Shown here: piece by piece, positions 1 through 7,290 of the stretch | Numbering within the stretch: the stretch's first letter is position 1 | Layout: the number at the start of each line of letters is the position of its first letter | DNA from: Brevundimonas alba | GTDB taxonomy: Bacteria; Pseudomonadota; Alphaproteobacteria; Caulobacterales; Caulobacteraceae | DNA length: 64,000 bases | Assembly: GCF_011927945.1 (NCBI RefSeq) | Contig: NZ_JAATJM010000001.1 | Location: 1,187,501-1,251,500 of the forward strand | Direction of reading: 5' to 3' | Notes under the pieces: model-generated | Database searches by the model: none | The model's input: only the letters and a program-made list of their open reading frames with translations | What the model was told of the DNA's origin: nothing | Position numbers and translations under genes: made by a program

Positions 1-188
1 TGATAGCTGGCGCGGGCGTCCCACGCCTTCATCATCGCGTCCTGCGCCAGATCGTCGGCGGCGGTCGGATCACCGGTCAGCGTGCGTGCGAACGCGCGCA
101 GGTGCGGGATCAGCGCGACCAGCTCCCTCTTGAAGGCGTTGTCGTCTGCGGAGGGAGGCTTGGGCGGCGGAGTCGAAGCGCCGCTCAT
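1..188 (-). CDS. sigT: EcfG-type general stress sigma factor, 3' part outside window
   Basis: This is the N-terminal 62 codons of an ECF sigma factor; the rest lies beyond the left edge. The translation contains the region 2 signature LIPHLRAFARTLTGDPTAAD followed by DLAQDAMMKAW, which is typical of EcfG (SigT in Caulobacter). Its ATG overlaps the nepR stop in a 4-bp ATGA, so the two are translationally coupled. In the known circuit EcfG directs general stress transcription and is held by NepR until phosphorylated PhyR titrates NepR away. The nepR-sigT unit has its own EcfG-type promoter upstream, implying positive autoregulation. Confidence 0.93.
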   Translation of the reverse strand, partial: MSGASTPPPKPPSADDNAFKRELVALIPHLRAFARTLTGDPTAADDLAQDAMMKAWDARASY

Positions 189-385
189 GCGCCGCTCCCG
201 TCCGACGAGCGTTCGTCGGCGCGGCGCAGGATGTCCAGGAACTCGTCCGGCACCGGCTCGTTAACCACCTCGTCGAACATGTGCCGGAGCTTGACCCCGA
301 TCGCCTGCTGACGAAGGCGTGCCTCCTCCAATGCGGGCCCGGGCTGGGGCGCCGCCTTGCGGGAAGGATTCGAATTTTCTGTCAT
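185..385 (-). CDS. nepR: NepR anti-sigma factor
   Basis: Small anti-sigma factor of the alphaproteobacterial general stress response; it binds EcfG and, under stress, PhyR-P. The conserved core is visible as two helices around QQAIGVKLRHMFDEVV and PVPDEFLDILRRAD, with variable ends. I use the ATG at 385, giving 66 residues; an in-frame GTG at 403 would add six. It overlaps sigT by 4 bp and is divergent from phyR, the standard gene order of this locus. A consensus EcfG promoter lies about 45 bases upstream, so nepR is co-induced with its sigma factor. Confidence 0.93.
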   Translation of the reverse strand: MTENSNPSRKAAPQPGPALEEARLRQQAIGVKLRHMFDEVVNEPVPDEFLDILRRADERSSDGSGA

Positions 386-429
386 TGAATGAACGGCCGC
401 CACCCTGACGCTGTTGCTCGACTGCCGGA

Positions 430-454
430 AACGCCAGCGCCGATGGACGGTTCC
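430..454 (-). promoter_or_regulatory. EcfG-type promoter of nepR-sigT
   Basis: Read on the minus strand this is GGAAC (454-450), a 16-base spacer, then CGTT (433-430), an exact match to the EcfG/SigT consensus. Predicted transcription start is near 422, upstream of both possible nepR starts. Confidence 0.85.
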
Positions 455-495
455 TAGGTTACCGCGGATTAATGCTCAAGCTTTCGCGTGCCTTG

Positions 496-520
496 GGAAC
501 CGTGGCCGATTTGATACGTT
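496..520 (+). promoter_or_regulatory. EcfG-type promoter of phyR
   Basis: GGAAC (496-500), 16-base spacer, CGTT (517-520): exact EcfG consensus facing phyR. Predicted start is near 528, leaving a leader of about 50 bases. It lies 42 bases from the divergent nepR promoter, so the sigma factor drives both arms of its own control circuit. Confidence 0.85.
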
Positions 521-578
521 GACGAGCACTGCCGAGGTCCCATTTGAGAGGACCGCTATTCATGTCGGGGAAGATTTC

Positions 579-1373
579 ATGAGCTTGCTGGCCCGTCTCG
601 CGCCGCACCTGCCGTATGTGCGCCGCTACGCCCGCGCATTGACCGGCGACCAGACCACCGGGGACAACTACGTCCGTGTCGCGCTGGAAGCGCTGGCCGC
701 GGGCGAGCGTCAGCTGCCGCCGGAGATGACCCCCCGGGTCGCCCTCTATCATGTGTTCCACGCCATCTGGGCCTCGACCGGCGCCCAGCTGGAAGACAAG
801 AGCGGCATGGAAGGGCGCGACGACGCCTCGCGCCGTCTGATGCAGATCGCTCCGCGCTCGCGGCAGGCCTTCCTGCTGACCGCGCTGGAAGGCTTCACAC
901 CTTCCGAAGCGGCGCAGATCCTCGACGCCGACGCCATGGACGTCGAGCGTCTGATCGCCGAGGCCCAGTCGGACATCGACGCCGAATTGGCCACCGACGT
1001 GCTGATCATCGAGGACGAGGCCATCATCTCGGCCGACATCGAGAGCCTGGTGAAGGAACTGGGCCATCGCGTCACCGGCACTGCCACGACTCACGATGAA
1101 GCGGTCGACGCCGTCGCCCGCCACCGCCCGGGTCTGGTTCTGGCCGATATCCAGCTGGCCGACGGTTCGTCGGGCATCGACGCGGTCAAGGACATCCTGA
1201 AGCGGATCGACGTGCCGGTGATCTTCATCACCGCCTTCCCGGAACGTCTGCTGACCGGCGAACGGCCCGAGCCGACCTTCCTGATCACCAAGCCCTTCCA
1301 GCCGGAGACGGTGAAGGCGGCGATCAGCCAGGCGCTGTTCTTCCACCCGTCGCGCCAGCGCGAAGCGGCCTGA
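579..1373 (+). CDS. phyR: PhyR, anti-anti-sigma response regulator of the general stress response
   Basis: 264-residue hybrid protein. Residues 1 to about 130 form an EcfG-like domain that mimics the sigma factor (HLPYVRRYARALTGDQ near the start, FTPSEAAQIL in the sigma-4-like part). Residues about 139 to 260 form a receiver domain with acidic pocket E145/D146 and probable phosphoacceptor D190 in VLADIQLADG. When phosphorylated, PhyR sequesters NepR and frees EcfG. I chose the ATG at 579 because the family begins with the sigma-like helix; an in-frame ATG at 414 would run through the promoter. The partner histidine kinase is not in the window. A strong hairpin terminator follows directly. Confidence 0.96.
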   Translation: MSLLARLAPHLPYVRRYARALTGDQTTGDNYVRVALEALAAGERQLPPEMTPRVALYHVFHAIWASTGAQLEDKSGMEGRDDASRRLMQIAPRSRQAFLLTALEGFTPSEAAQILDADAMDVERLIAEAQSDIDAELATDVLIIEDEAIISADIESLVKELGHRVTGTATTHDEAVDAVARHRPGLVLADIQLADGSSGIDAVKDILKRIDVPVIFITAFPERLLTGERPEPTFLITKPFQPETVKAAISQALFFHPSRQREAA

Positions 1374-1391
1374 TTTCTCCCCCGACGCGTG

Positions 1392-1422
1392 AAAAGCCCC
1401 GGTCGCAGGACCGGGGCTTTTT
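1392..1422. terminator. Bidirectional rho-independent terminator
   Basis: Stem AAAAGCCCCGGTC (1392-1404) pairs perfectly with 1409-1421 around a GCAG loop, with T-runs readable on both strands. It separates phyR from the converging membrane-protein gene. Confidence 0.9.
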
Positions 1423-1442
1423 GCTGCGCGGATGTCAGGCGT

Positions 1443-1811
1443 TTACTGGGCCGGAGCGGAGGGCTGGGCCGAGACGACGGGCGCGTTGACGTTGGGCGCC
1501 TCGCCGGTCGGCGGCGTGGTCGGCTGGCCGGTCGAGGTGGTCGGGGCGTCGGCGGCGGGAATATCCGTCCGGTCGGCCTGGAAGGCCGCGGCGTCGACGG
1601 CCTGATCGCCATCGTTGGCGTTGGTCTTGGCGAAGCCGCCCTGGCTGACGAACCACATGCCGAGCAGCAGGATCGCCACCGCGGCGAGCGAGATGACCAG
1701 CAAGGTCAGGATGCGGACGCCGCCCCGGCCGCCCCGCACATACTGGGCCTCGACGGGACGGCCCTCGTGGACCGCGTCGGCGGCCTTGTCGTGGGGAGAT
1801 TCATGGGTCAT
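1443..1811 (-). CDS. Small single-pass membrane protein, probably EcfG-regulated
   Basis: 122 residues, not recognised as a named family. A hydrophilic N-terminus with HEGRPVEAQYVRGGRGG precedes one strong membrane helix (LTLLVISLAAVAILLLGMWF, about residues 32-51). A Pro/Ala/Thr-rich tail of about 60 residues follows. The ATG at 1811 is preferred over in-frame upstream codons because it follows the predicted transcription start. An EcfG-like promoter with a 17-base spacer lies about 40 bases upstream and the gene sits beside phyR, so it is plausibly part of the stress regulon. Function unknown. Confidence 0.7.
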   Translation of the reverse strand: MTHESPHDKAADAVHEGRPVEAQYVRGGRGGVRILTLLVISLAAVAILLLGMWFVSQGGFAKTNANDGDQAVDAAAFQADRTDIPAADAPTTSTGQPTTPPTGEAPNVNAPVVSAQPSAPAQ

Positions 1812-1848
1812 GGCGCGGCCTCCGACGGCGGTTTGTCTGTGCGGGGTG

Positions 1849-1874
1849 AACGCCGTTGCCAGCGCGGCTGTTCC
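1849..1874 (-). promoter_or_regulatory. EcfG-like promoter of the small membrane protein
   Basis: On the minus strand GGAAC (1874-1870), a 17-base spacer, CGTT (1852-1849). Both hexamer cores are exact and the spacer is one base longer than in the neighbouring copies. Predicted start near 1842 gives a leader of about 30 bases to the ATG at 1811. Confidence 0.65.
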
Positions 1875-1912
1875 GGCGCTCGCGCCCCAAGCGAAAAAAG
1901 CTGCGTCCGGGT

Positions 1913-1937
1913 GGAACCGCATGGGGTCCGCTCCGTT
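1913..1937 (+). promoter_or_regulatory. EcfG-type promoter of the GsrN-like RNA
   Basis: GGAAC (1913-1917), 16-base spacer, CGTT (1934-1937): exact EcfG consensus. No coding region starts in the 200 bases downstream; instead a strongly structured stretch ends in a terminator. Confidence 0.8.
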
Positions 1938-1943
1938 ATCGGT

Positions 1944-2058
1944 CTGCGGAGGCGGCGACGCCCCCCCGACTTGAGACTGGTGAGAACCAGTCTGTCGCCT
2001 CCGCGCCTCATTCTCGATGATGCCACTTCAAGGCGGACCCTCTGCGGTCCGCCTTTTT
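1944..2058 (+). ncRNA. gsrN: GsrN-like general-stress small RNA
   Basis: About 115 nt from the predicted start to the terminator T-run. It has an outer stem in which GCGGAGGCG (1946-1954) pairs with 1996-2004, and an inner perfect 8-bp hairpin AGACTGGT/ACCAGTCT (1974-1981/1986-1993) with a GAGA loop. Between them is an exposed run of seven C (1961-1967), and a rho-independent terminator closes the 3' end. An EcfG-controlled RNA with a C-rich recognition segment and intrinsic terminator, beside phyR/nepR, fits what is known of Caulobacter GsrN, which activates katG post-transcriptionally. The assignment rests on promoter, architecture and location, not an alignment; start and ends are predicted. 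Confidence 0.72.
2030..2058 (+). terminator. Rho-independent terminator of the small RNA
   Basis: AAGGCGGACC (2030-2039) pairs with GGTCCGCCTT (2046-2055) around a 6-base loop and is followed by further T residues. No ORF ends here, which supports a noncoding transcript. Confidence 0.88.
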
Positions 2059-2172
2059 CTTTGCCCCGCCCGCTGGACAGGTCGCGCGCCATGGCCAAGA
2101 TGGCGCGTCCTGAAAGAAAACCTGCGCTCAAGCAGCCCGAAGGGCGATGGCGCCAGACAACGGAGATCGTCC

Positions 2173-3195
2173 ATGGCTCGCGTCAACCGGCAGTGGGTGC
2201 TGCGCCAGCGGCCCAAGGGCCTGATCCAGCCGGGCGATCTGGAGCTGGTCGAATCTCCGGTTCCAGCCCTGAACGAATCCGAGGTCCTGGTCCGCACCGT
2301 CTACCTGTCTCTGGATCCCACCAACCGCACCTGGATGAACGACGCGGAAGGCTATCTGCCGCCCGTCCCGATCGGCGGCGTCATGCGCGGCCTGACGCTC
2401 GGCGTGGTCGAGGAGAGCCGCTCCAGCCGCTTCCGGGCCGGCGACATCGTCACGCCCCTGTCGGGCGGCTGGGCCGACTATGCGATCGTGCCGGAGATGG
2501 AGCTGCGTCAGGTGCACCGCGCGCCGGGTCTTCCGCTGACGGCCAATCTGTCGGTGCTCGGCATGACCGGCCTGACCGCCTATTTCGGCGTCACCGATGT
2601 GCTGAAACCGCAGGCGGGCGAGACGATGGTGATCTCGGCTGCGGCCGGGGCCGTGGGCTCGATCGCCGGCCAGGTGGCCAAGGCGCGCGGCGCCCGCGTC
2701 ATCGGCATCGCCGGCGGTCCCGAGAAATGCCGCTGGTTGACCGAGGAACTCGGGTTCGACGCGGCCATCGACTACAAGAACGAGGACGTCGGCGATGCGC
2801 TGGACCGGCTTGCGCCCGACGGCGTGGAGATGAATTTCGAGAACGTGGGCGGCGACATCATGATCGCCGTCTTCAACCGCCTGAAGACCCATGGCCGCAT
2901 GGCGGTCTGCGGTCTGATCTCGGCCTACAATGCGACGAAGATGCCGCCGTCGCCGAACTTCTCGCGCATCATCACCCACCGGCTCAATGTGAGGGGCTTC
3001 CTCGTTCTGGACTACGCCCACCGCGCCCGCGAGATGGTTGCGGAGATGGGGCCGTGGCTGCAGTCCGGCGAGGTGAAGTGGAAGGTCCACGTCGACGACG
3101 GACTCGAAGGCGCGCTGGATTCGCTGAACCGCTTGTTCACCGGCAACCACGACGGCAAGCTGCTGGTGCGGGTGTCCGAAGAGCCCGCGGGCTGA
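2173..3195 (+). CDS. NADP-dependent medium-chain oxidoreductase (quinone/alkenal reductase type)
   Basis: 340 residues, the normal size for zinc-free MDR enzymes of the CurA/leukotriene B4 dehydrogenase group, which reduce the double bond of alpha,beta-unsaturated carbonyls with NADPH. Visible are the N-terminal catalytic fold (YLSLDPTNRTWM), the Rossmann motif ISAAAGAVGSIAGQVAKARG near residues 150-170, and NFENVGGDIM. Zinc-binding cysteines are absent. The ATG at 2173 starts the family's usual N-terminus. It lies 10 bases upstream of the MaoC-like gene and is probably co-transcribed with it, suggesting a small acyl-CoA or lipid-carbonyl operon. Substrate not predictable. Confidence 0.85.
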   Translation: MARVNRQWVLRQRPKGLIQPGDLELVESPVPALNESEVLVRTVYLSLDPTNRTWMNDAEGYLPPVPIGGVMRGLTLGVVEESRSSRFRAGDIVTPLSGGWADYAIVPEMELRQVHRAPGLPLTANLSVLGMTGLTAYFGVTDVLKPQAGETMVISAAAGAVGSIAGQVAKARGARVIGIAGGPEKCRWLTEELGFDAAIDYKNEDVGDALDRLAPDGVEMNFENVGGDIMIAVFNRLKTHGRMAVCGLISAYNATKMPPSPNFSRIITHRLNVRGFLVLDYAHRAREMVAEMGPWLQSGEVKWKVHVDDGLEGALDSLNRLFTGNHDGKLLVRVSEEPAG

Positions 3196-3205
3196 GGATC
3201 TCCGC

Positions 3206-3613
3206 ATGACCGAACCGCTCCACGTCCATTTCGAGGATCTGGCCGTGGGCGAGGTGGTGCCCCTCGGCGCCTGCATGGTCGACGAGGCGGCGATGGAGGT
3301 CTTCATCGAGCGGTTCTCGCCCGGCTGGGACGCGTCCTACGGTGCGCCGGACGCCATGGTCTACGCCCTGTGGAGCCGGCTGTTCGCGGACAAGTCCTCG
3401 GGCTGGGCCCAGTCAAAGGTGCTGGCCGTCGACGGCCTGCGCTATATGCGTAATCCCCCGGCCGGCGAACTGATGCGCGGTCGGATGACCATCATGGGCA
3501 AGGATCCGGTCGGCGACGAAAAGGGCATCGTCATCGCCCAGCACGACCTGCTCGACGAGGCGGGTCGGCTGGTCTTCTCCTGCCTGACACGGGCGTTGCT
3601 GGCCCGGCGATAG
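3206..3613 (+). CDS. MaoC-like hotdog-fold dehydratase/thioesterase-like protein
   Basis: 135 residues with the start typical of MaoC-domain proteins (HFEDLAVGEVVPLGA), then an alternating helix/strand pattern expected of a single hotdog domain. Family members hydrate enoyl-CoA or bind acyl chains. The canonical D/H catalytic pair is not clearly seen, so activity is uncertain. It follows the oxidoreductase by 10 bases in one operon. A hairpin lies between its end and the converging SapC gene. Confidence 0.7.
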   Translation: MTEPLHVHFEDLAVGEVVPLGACMVDEAAMEVFIERFSPGWDASYGAPDAMVYALWSRLFADKSSGWAQSKVLAVDGLRYMRNPPAGELMRGRMTIMGKDPVGDEKGIVIAQHDLLDEAGRLVFSCLTRALLARR

Positions 3614-3640
3614 GCAGCAGGAACTTAGAGCGCAGCGAAA

Positions 3641-3666
3641 GGGCGGCCCGCCGAAACGAGCCGCCC
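3641..3666 (-). terminator. Probable terminator of the SapC gene
   Basis: GGGCGGC (3641-3647) pairs with GCCGCCC (3660-3666). On the minus strand the stem is followed by TTTCGC, so it probably ends SapC transcription. A longer inverted repeat, AGGCAGCAGG (3612-3621) with its complement at 3686-3695, encloses it. Confidence 0.55.
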
Positions 3667-3697
3667 TGATGCCTACTGCCTGTTGCCTGCTGCCTTC

Positions 3698-4492
3698 CTA
3701 GGCGTTGCCGGCGGTCGCCTGACCTGCGGCGGCCTTCTGGAAGGCGATGGCGATCAGACGATCCCAGCCCAGCAGCGACACGAGGTGGGCGTAGATCTGG
3801 CCCAGGGCGCCGTTGTCGCGCAGTTCCACCAGTTTGTCGGCCGGCAGGGCCTTCAGCTTCTCTTCCGAGACCGCGAAATACTCGGCGATCTTCTGCGGCG
3901 CGGCGGTCGTGCCGTCCGGGTTGCGCGGCGTGAAGACGGCTTCGCGGGTCTCGAACAGGTCGAGGTCGGTCAGCAGCTTGATGAAGGCCTCGGTGCGCAA
4001 GCGCTCCTGCTCGAAATTATTGCAGAACTCCATCGCCTGCTGAACGTAGGGCGAGGGCTGGCCCTCGACGAACAGCGGCGTGGCGCCGCCTTCCGTGATG
4101 AAGGGCGCGTCGCGGTCGATGCACAGGATCAGGCGCTGCTGGACTTCGTCGTTGGCGAAGACGAACGGATAGCGGCGCACATAGGCCGGGATGTAGGCCT
4201 CGGCCTTGAAGGCGCCGGCCTCGCTGACGAACAGGTTCTCACCCGGACGCAGACCCATCACCGCGACCGGCTGGCGGGCGTCGCCGACGAAGATCACCGG
4301 ATAGGTCAGGGCGGCGGGCGCGAACTCGGTCACCGTCAGCGGCACGATGTTGGTGTTGGCCACGAAGGCGTAGGGCTGCTCGACCGGATTGACGCCGAGG
4401 GCGCTGTGCGCCTCGATCGAGAGCGGTTCCGGCTTGCCGTAGAACAGGACGTTGCCCGAGAGCGGGGCGGCGTTGGCGGTGGTGTCGGTCAT
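3698..4492 (-). CDS. SapC family protein
   Basis: 264 residues matching the SapC family, named after a surface-layer-associated protein of Campylobacter and widespread in Caulobacteraceae. Recognisable segments include the early NVLFYGKPEPLSIEAHSALG, an extended strand-rich middle, and VEGQPSPYVQQAMEFCNNFE before a helical C-terminus. There is no signal peptide or membrane helix, so it is probably cytosolic. Some relatives neighbour TonB receptors or Fe/2OG hydroxylases, and here the next gene upstream is a TonB receptor. Biochemical role unknown. Confidence 0.85.
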   Translation of the reverse strand: MTDTTANAAPLSGNVLFYGKPEPLSIEAHSALGVNPVEQPYAFVANTNIVPLTVTEFAPAALTYPVIFVGDARQPVAVMGLRPGENLFVSEAGAFKAEAYIPAYVRRYPFVFANDEVQQRLILCIDRDAPFITEGGATPLFVEGQPSPYVQQAMEFCNNFEQERLRTEAFIKLLTDLDLFETREAVFTPRNPDGTTAAPQKIAEYFAVSEEKLKALPADKLVELRDNGALGQIYAHLVSLLGWDRLIAIAFQKAAAGQATAGNA

Positions 4493-4615
4493 GGACGCGA
4501 AACGAGCTCTGGATGAAAAAGGGAACGGCGCTTCTAGCCCAGACGGCGCGGGGCGGCAAACGCGGTTCCCCCGGGCGGTGAAGCGCGCGGTGAAAGCGAC
4601 TTCGGACGGGTTGGA

Positions 4616-6658
4616 TCAGAACCGGTAGTTGACCCCGACGCGCAGGTTGCGGCCGGGCTGCGGCGCGATGTCCTTGAGGAAGGAGGCGTGCTCGCGCGCC
4701 TCGACGTCGCCGAGATTCCGGCCCTCGGCGAACAGGGTGACGTTGCGGTCGGCGAACGGCCGCCAGGCCCCGAACAGATTGACCATGGTGTACCCGTCCG
4801 TCGGCAGTTCGAACGCGGCGACATCGTCCTGTTCCCCGACGCGGCGCACCTCAAGGCTGAGGTCGACCGGCCTGGAGGCGTAATGTACGCGGCCGGTCAG
4901 CGACCATGGCGGGATTCGCGCCGCGGGGCCCAGATCGGTGTCGGCGTCGACGTGGTCTGCCGCGCCTTCCAGCGTCACGACGCGGTCGCCCGAGGTCCAG
5001 ACGTCATAAGCCAGCTGCGCCTCGAAGCCGCGGAAGTCGGCGCCGGTCTGCACATACTGGAAGATCGGGAAGGACTCGCCGCCGTCGACGAAGACCGAAC
5101 CGGTGTCGCGGGCGTCGATGAAGCCGTCGTATTTCGAGGCGTAGACGTGCAGGTCGCCGCGCAGGGCGCCGCGATCCAGATGGACCGTGCCCTCCAGCGT
5201 CGTGACCTTCTCGCTTTCGAGCGTCGGATCGCCGGTCTCATAGGCGCCGGTGGCGATGTGCAGGCCGTCGGCGAACAGTTCGACCTCGGACGGCGCGCGT
5301 TCGTTGCGGGCGAGGCTGAGGCCGAGGAACAGGTCGCGCGAGGGCCGGATGAACGCCGCGGCGGAGGCCGACCAATTGTCGAACGCGCGCTCGACCCCGG
5401 TCGTGGTTCCCAGCGGCGTGGCCGTCAGGGTGCGGCGGTCGTAGCGCAGGCCACCCTCGAAACCATAGCCCGTCCGATCCAGCCGCTGGACGGTGTAGAC
5501 GCCGGCCTCCTCGATCTTCGACGCCGGGATATAGGCCTCGTCGCCCACGGCGGAGAACTCGCGCGACAGGGTCTGGGCCCCGACCGCGCCGTTCCAGCCG
5601 CCGCGGTCCCGCTGGATCAGGTCGAGGCGCGCCTCGTGGCCGTCCGAGGCGAAGGTCGTGCCCGGAACGCCGACCGCCTCGAACTCGGTGTGGGTGTAGT
5701 CGGCCTGGCCGTAGCTGCCGCGGATCGCCCGGAAGGGCCCGGCTCCGAACCGGTATTCTCCGCGCGCGTCGAACCGCTGCTGCTCCAGCTGGATGAAGAC
5801 GTCTTCCTCGGCCACGACGCCATAGGTGCTGTCGGTTTCCTTGTACGAGACCCCGGCGAAGCCGGAGTCCGCGACGAACGAGCCGCCGATGTCCCATGCC
5901 TCAAGCTCCGAGAAGCTGTTGGACTGGGTCCCGGTCCCGTCGCGCGGGACGCCGGTCGCATCGGACAGGCGTTGCGAGATCGGCGGGGAGGGAATGTCGT
6001 AGTCGTCGGCGTCCTTCTTCAGACCGTCCACATGGAGGACGAAGCGGCCGAGGCCGACGTCGGCATGCGCCGCGAACGAGGCGCCCTGATCGACCGTCGA
6101 GGTCTGGGCCGACAGGGCGCCGTCGAGACCGCCGTCCGGCTGTTCTTCGGGAACGCGGCCGTCGAGAATGTTGATGACGCCACCGATGGCCGAGCCGCCG
6201 TAGGCGAGGGTGGCCGGGCCGCGCACGACCTCGATCCGGTTCGACTCCGCCGGATCGGTGGCGACCTGGTGGTCGGGCGACACGGACGAGGCGTCGATCA
6301 GGCCGACGCCGTTGGTCAGCACCTGCACGCGCGGGCCGGTCAGGCCGCGGATCACCGGCCGGCTGGCGCCCGGGGCGAAGCTGGTTGAGCGCAGGCCGGG
6401 AAGGCCGCTCAGCAGATCACCGAGTGAGGCCGCCGGTGCGACCGCAAGCGCTTCCTCGTCCAGCACGGAGGTGGCGATGGTGGTGGCGCGCTGGCCGATG
6501 CCGAAGGGCGTGCCGGTGACGATCACGTCGTCCACCCGCACCTGCGGCTCCTCCGACGGTCCCTGCGGGCCGTTGGGCGCTGCGACCTGGGCCATGGCGG
6601 GAGGCGCGATGGCGATGGAGGCGGAGGCGGCGAGGAGAAGGGAACGGCGGGAGATCAT
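4616..6658 (-). CDS. TonB-dependent outer-membrane receptor, probably zinc uptake (ZnuD-like)
   Basis: 680 residues from the chosen ATG. A signal sequence (MISRRSLLLAASASIAIAPP, cleavage after AMAQ) is followed by a TonB-box-like VDDVIVTGTP, a plug domain (LGDLLSGLPGLRS ... NRIEVVRGPATLAYGGSAIG), and a 22-strand barrel ending in aromatic RVGVNYRF. An upstream in-frame ATG at 6703 would overlap the Zur box, so I reject it. The gene faces zur across a palindromic Zur-type operator, so repression by zinc-bound Zur and a zinc or zincophore role are likely. The SRR in the signal resembles a twin-arginine motif, but receptors of this class use Sec. Confidence 0.88.
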   Translation of the reverse strand: MISRRSLLLAASASIAIAPPAMAQVAAPNGPQGPSEEPQVRVDDVIVTGTPFGIGQRATTIATSVLDEEALAVAPAASLGDLLSGLPGLRSTSFAPGASRPVIRGLTGPRVQVLTNGVGLIDASSVSPDHQVATDPAESNRIEVVRGPATLAYGGSAIGGVINILDGRVPEEQPDGGLDGALSAQTSTVDQGASFAAHADVGLGRFVLHVDGLKKDADDYDIPSPPISQRLSDATGVPRDGTGTQSNSFSELEAWDIGGSFVADSGFAGVSYKETDSTYGVVAEEDVFIQLEQQRFDARGEYRFGAGPFRAIRGSYGQADYTHTEFEAVGVPGTTFASDGHEARLDLIQRDRGGWNGAVGAQTLSREFSAVGDEAYIPASKIEEAGVYTVQRLDRTGYGFEGGLRYDRRTLTATPLGTTTGVERAFDNWSASAAAFIRPSRDLFLGLSLARNERAPSEVELFADGLHIATGAYETGDPTLESEKVTTLEGTVHLDRGALRGDLHVYASKYDGFIDARDTGSVFVDGGESFPIFQYVQTGADFRGFEAQLAYDVWTSGDRVVTLEGAADHVDADTDLGPAARIPPWSLTGRVHYASRPVDLSLEVRRVGEQDDVAAFELPTDGYTMVNLFGAWRPFADRNVTLFAEGRNLGDVEAREHASFLKDIAPQPGRNLRVGVNYRF

Positions 6659-6684
6659 CGGGCGGGCCTCATAGGGAGGCGCAG

Positions 6685-6699
6685 TGTTATGAGATAACA
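6685..6699. promoter_or_regulatory. Zur operator (perfect palindrome)
   Basis: TGTTAT-GAG-ATAACA is a perfect inverted repeat lying between the divergent TonB receptor and Fur-family genes, 26 bases upstream of the receptor ATG. Its form matches alphaproteobacterial Zur boxes. Confidence 0.8.
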
Positions 6700-6757
6700 T
6701 CACAGATGGTCAACCCCGGCCGTTGCGGCGGGCGGGCCGAACCATTAGCTCTGGCGC

Positions 6758-7243
6758 ATGGGCGACGCCTGTCATCACCACCACACCGATGGCCCGCCGG
6801 GAGCGGCGGAGGTCGAGCGCGCGCTCGCCGCGGCCGATGGCCGGCTGACGGCCGAGGGTGAGCGGATGACCGCGGCCCGGCTGCGGGTGCTGGCGCTGCT
6901 GCTGGGCGCCGGCGAGCCGGTGAAGGCCTATGACCTGATCGCCCGCTTCGGCGAGGACGGCCAGCCGGCCAAGCCGCCGACGGTCTATCGCGCGCTAGAG
7001 TTCCTCGAGCGCAAGGGGCTGGCGCACCGCATCGCCTCGATCAGCGCCTATGTCGCCTGCACCTCGGGCGGGCGCGACCATGCCGCCGCCTTCCTGATCT
7101 GCGACTGCTGCGGCGCCACGCAGGAGGTGTCCTCGCCCGTGGCCGGCGATCTGGGCCTCGTCGCCGACGCCGCCGGCTACGCCATCGAGCGCACCACGAT
7201 CGAGGCCCACGGCCGCTGCCCCGCCTGCCGCATCGCGGCGTGA
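6758..7243 (+). CDS. zur: Zur, zinc-responsive Fur-family repressor
   Basis: 161 residues. A winged-helix domain (MTAARLRVLALLLGAGEP, then KPPTVYRALEFLERKGLAHR as recognition region) is followed by a dimerisation domain with metal ligands H/C in CTSGGRDHAAAFLICDCCG and the C-terminal HGRCPAC pair, the structural zinc cysteines. The N-terminus carries an unusual HHHH run (MGDACHHHHTDG) that may bind metal. Divergence from a TonB receptor across a Zur-type box supports Zur rather than Fur. It probably represses the receptor, and perhaps itself, when zinc is sufficient. Confidence 0.88.
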   Translation: MGDACHHHHTDGPPGAAEVERALAAADGRLTAEGERMTAARLRVLALLLGAGEPVKAYDLIARFGEDGQPAKPPTVYRALEFLERKGLAHRIASISAYVACTSGGRDHAAAFLICDCCGATQEVSSPVAGDLGLVADAAGYAIERTTIEAHGRCPACRIAA

Positions 7244-7290
7244 CGTAGCGTCATCTGGCGCGGGCCGCCGCCAGCGCCTATCTGCCCCTG

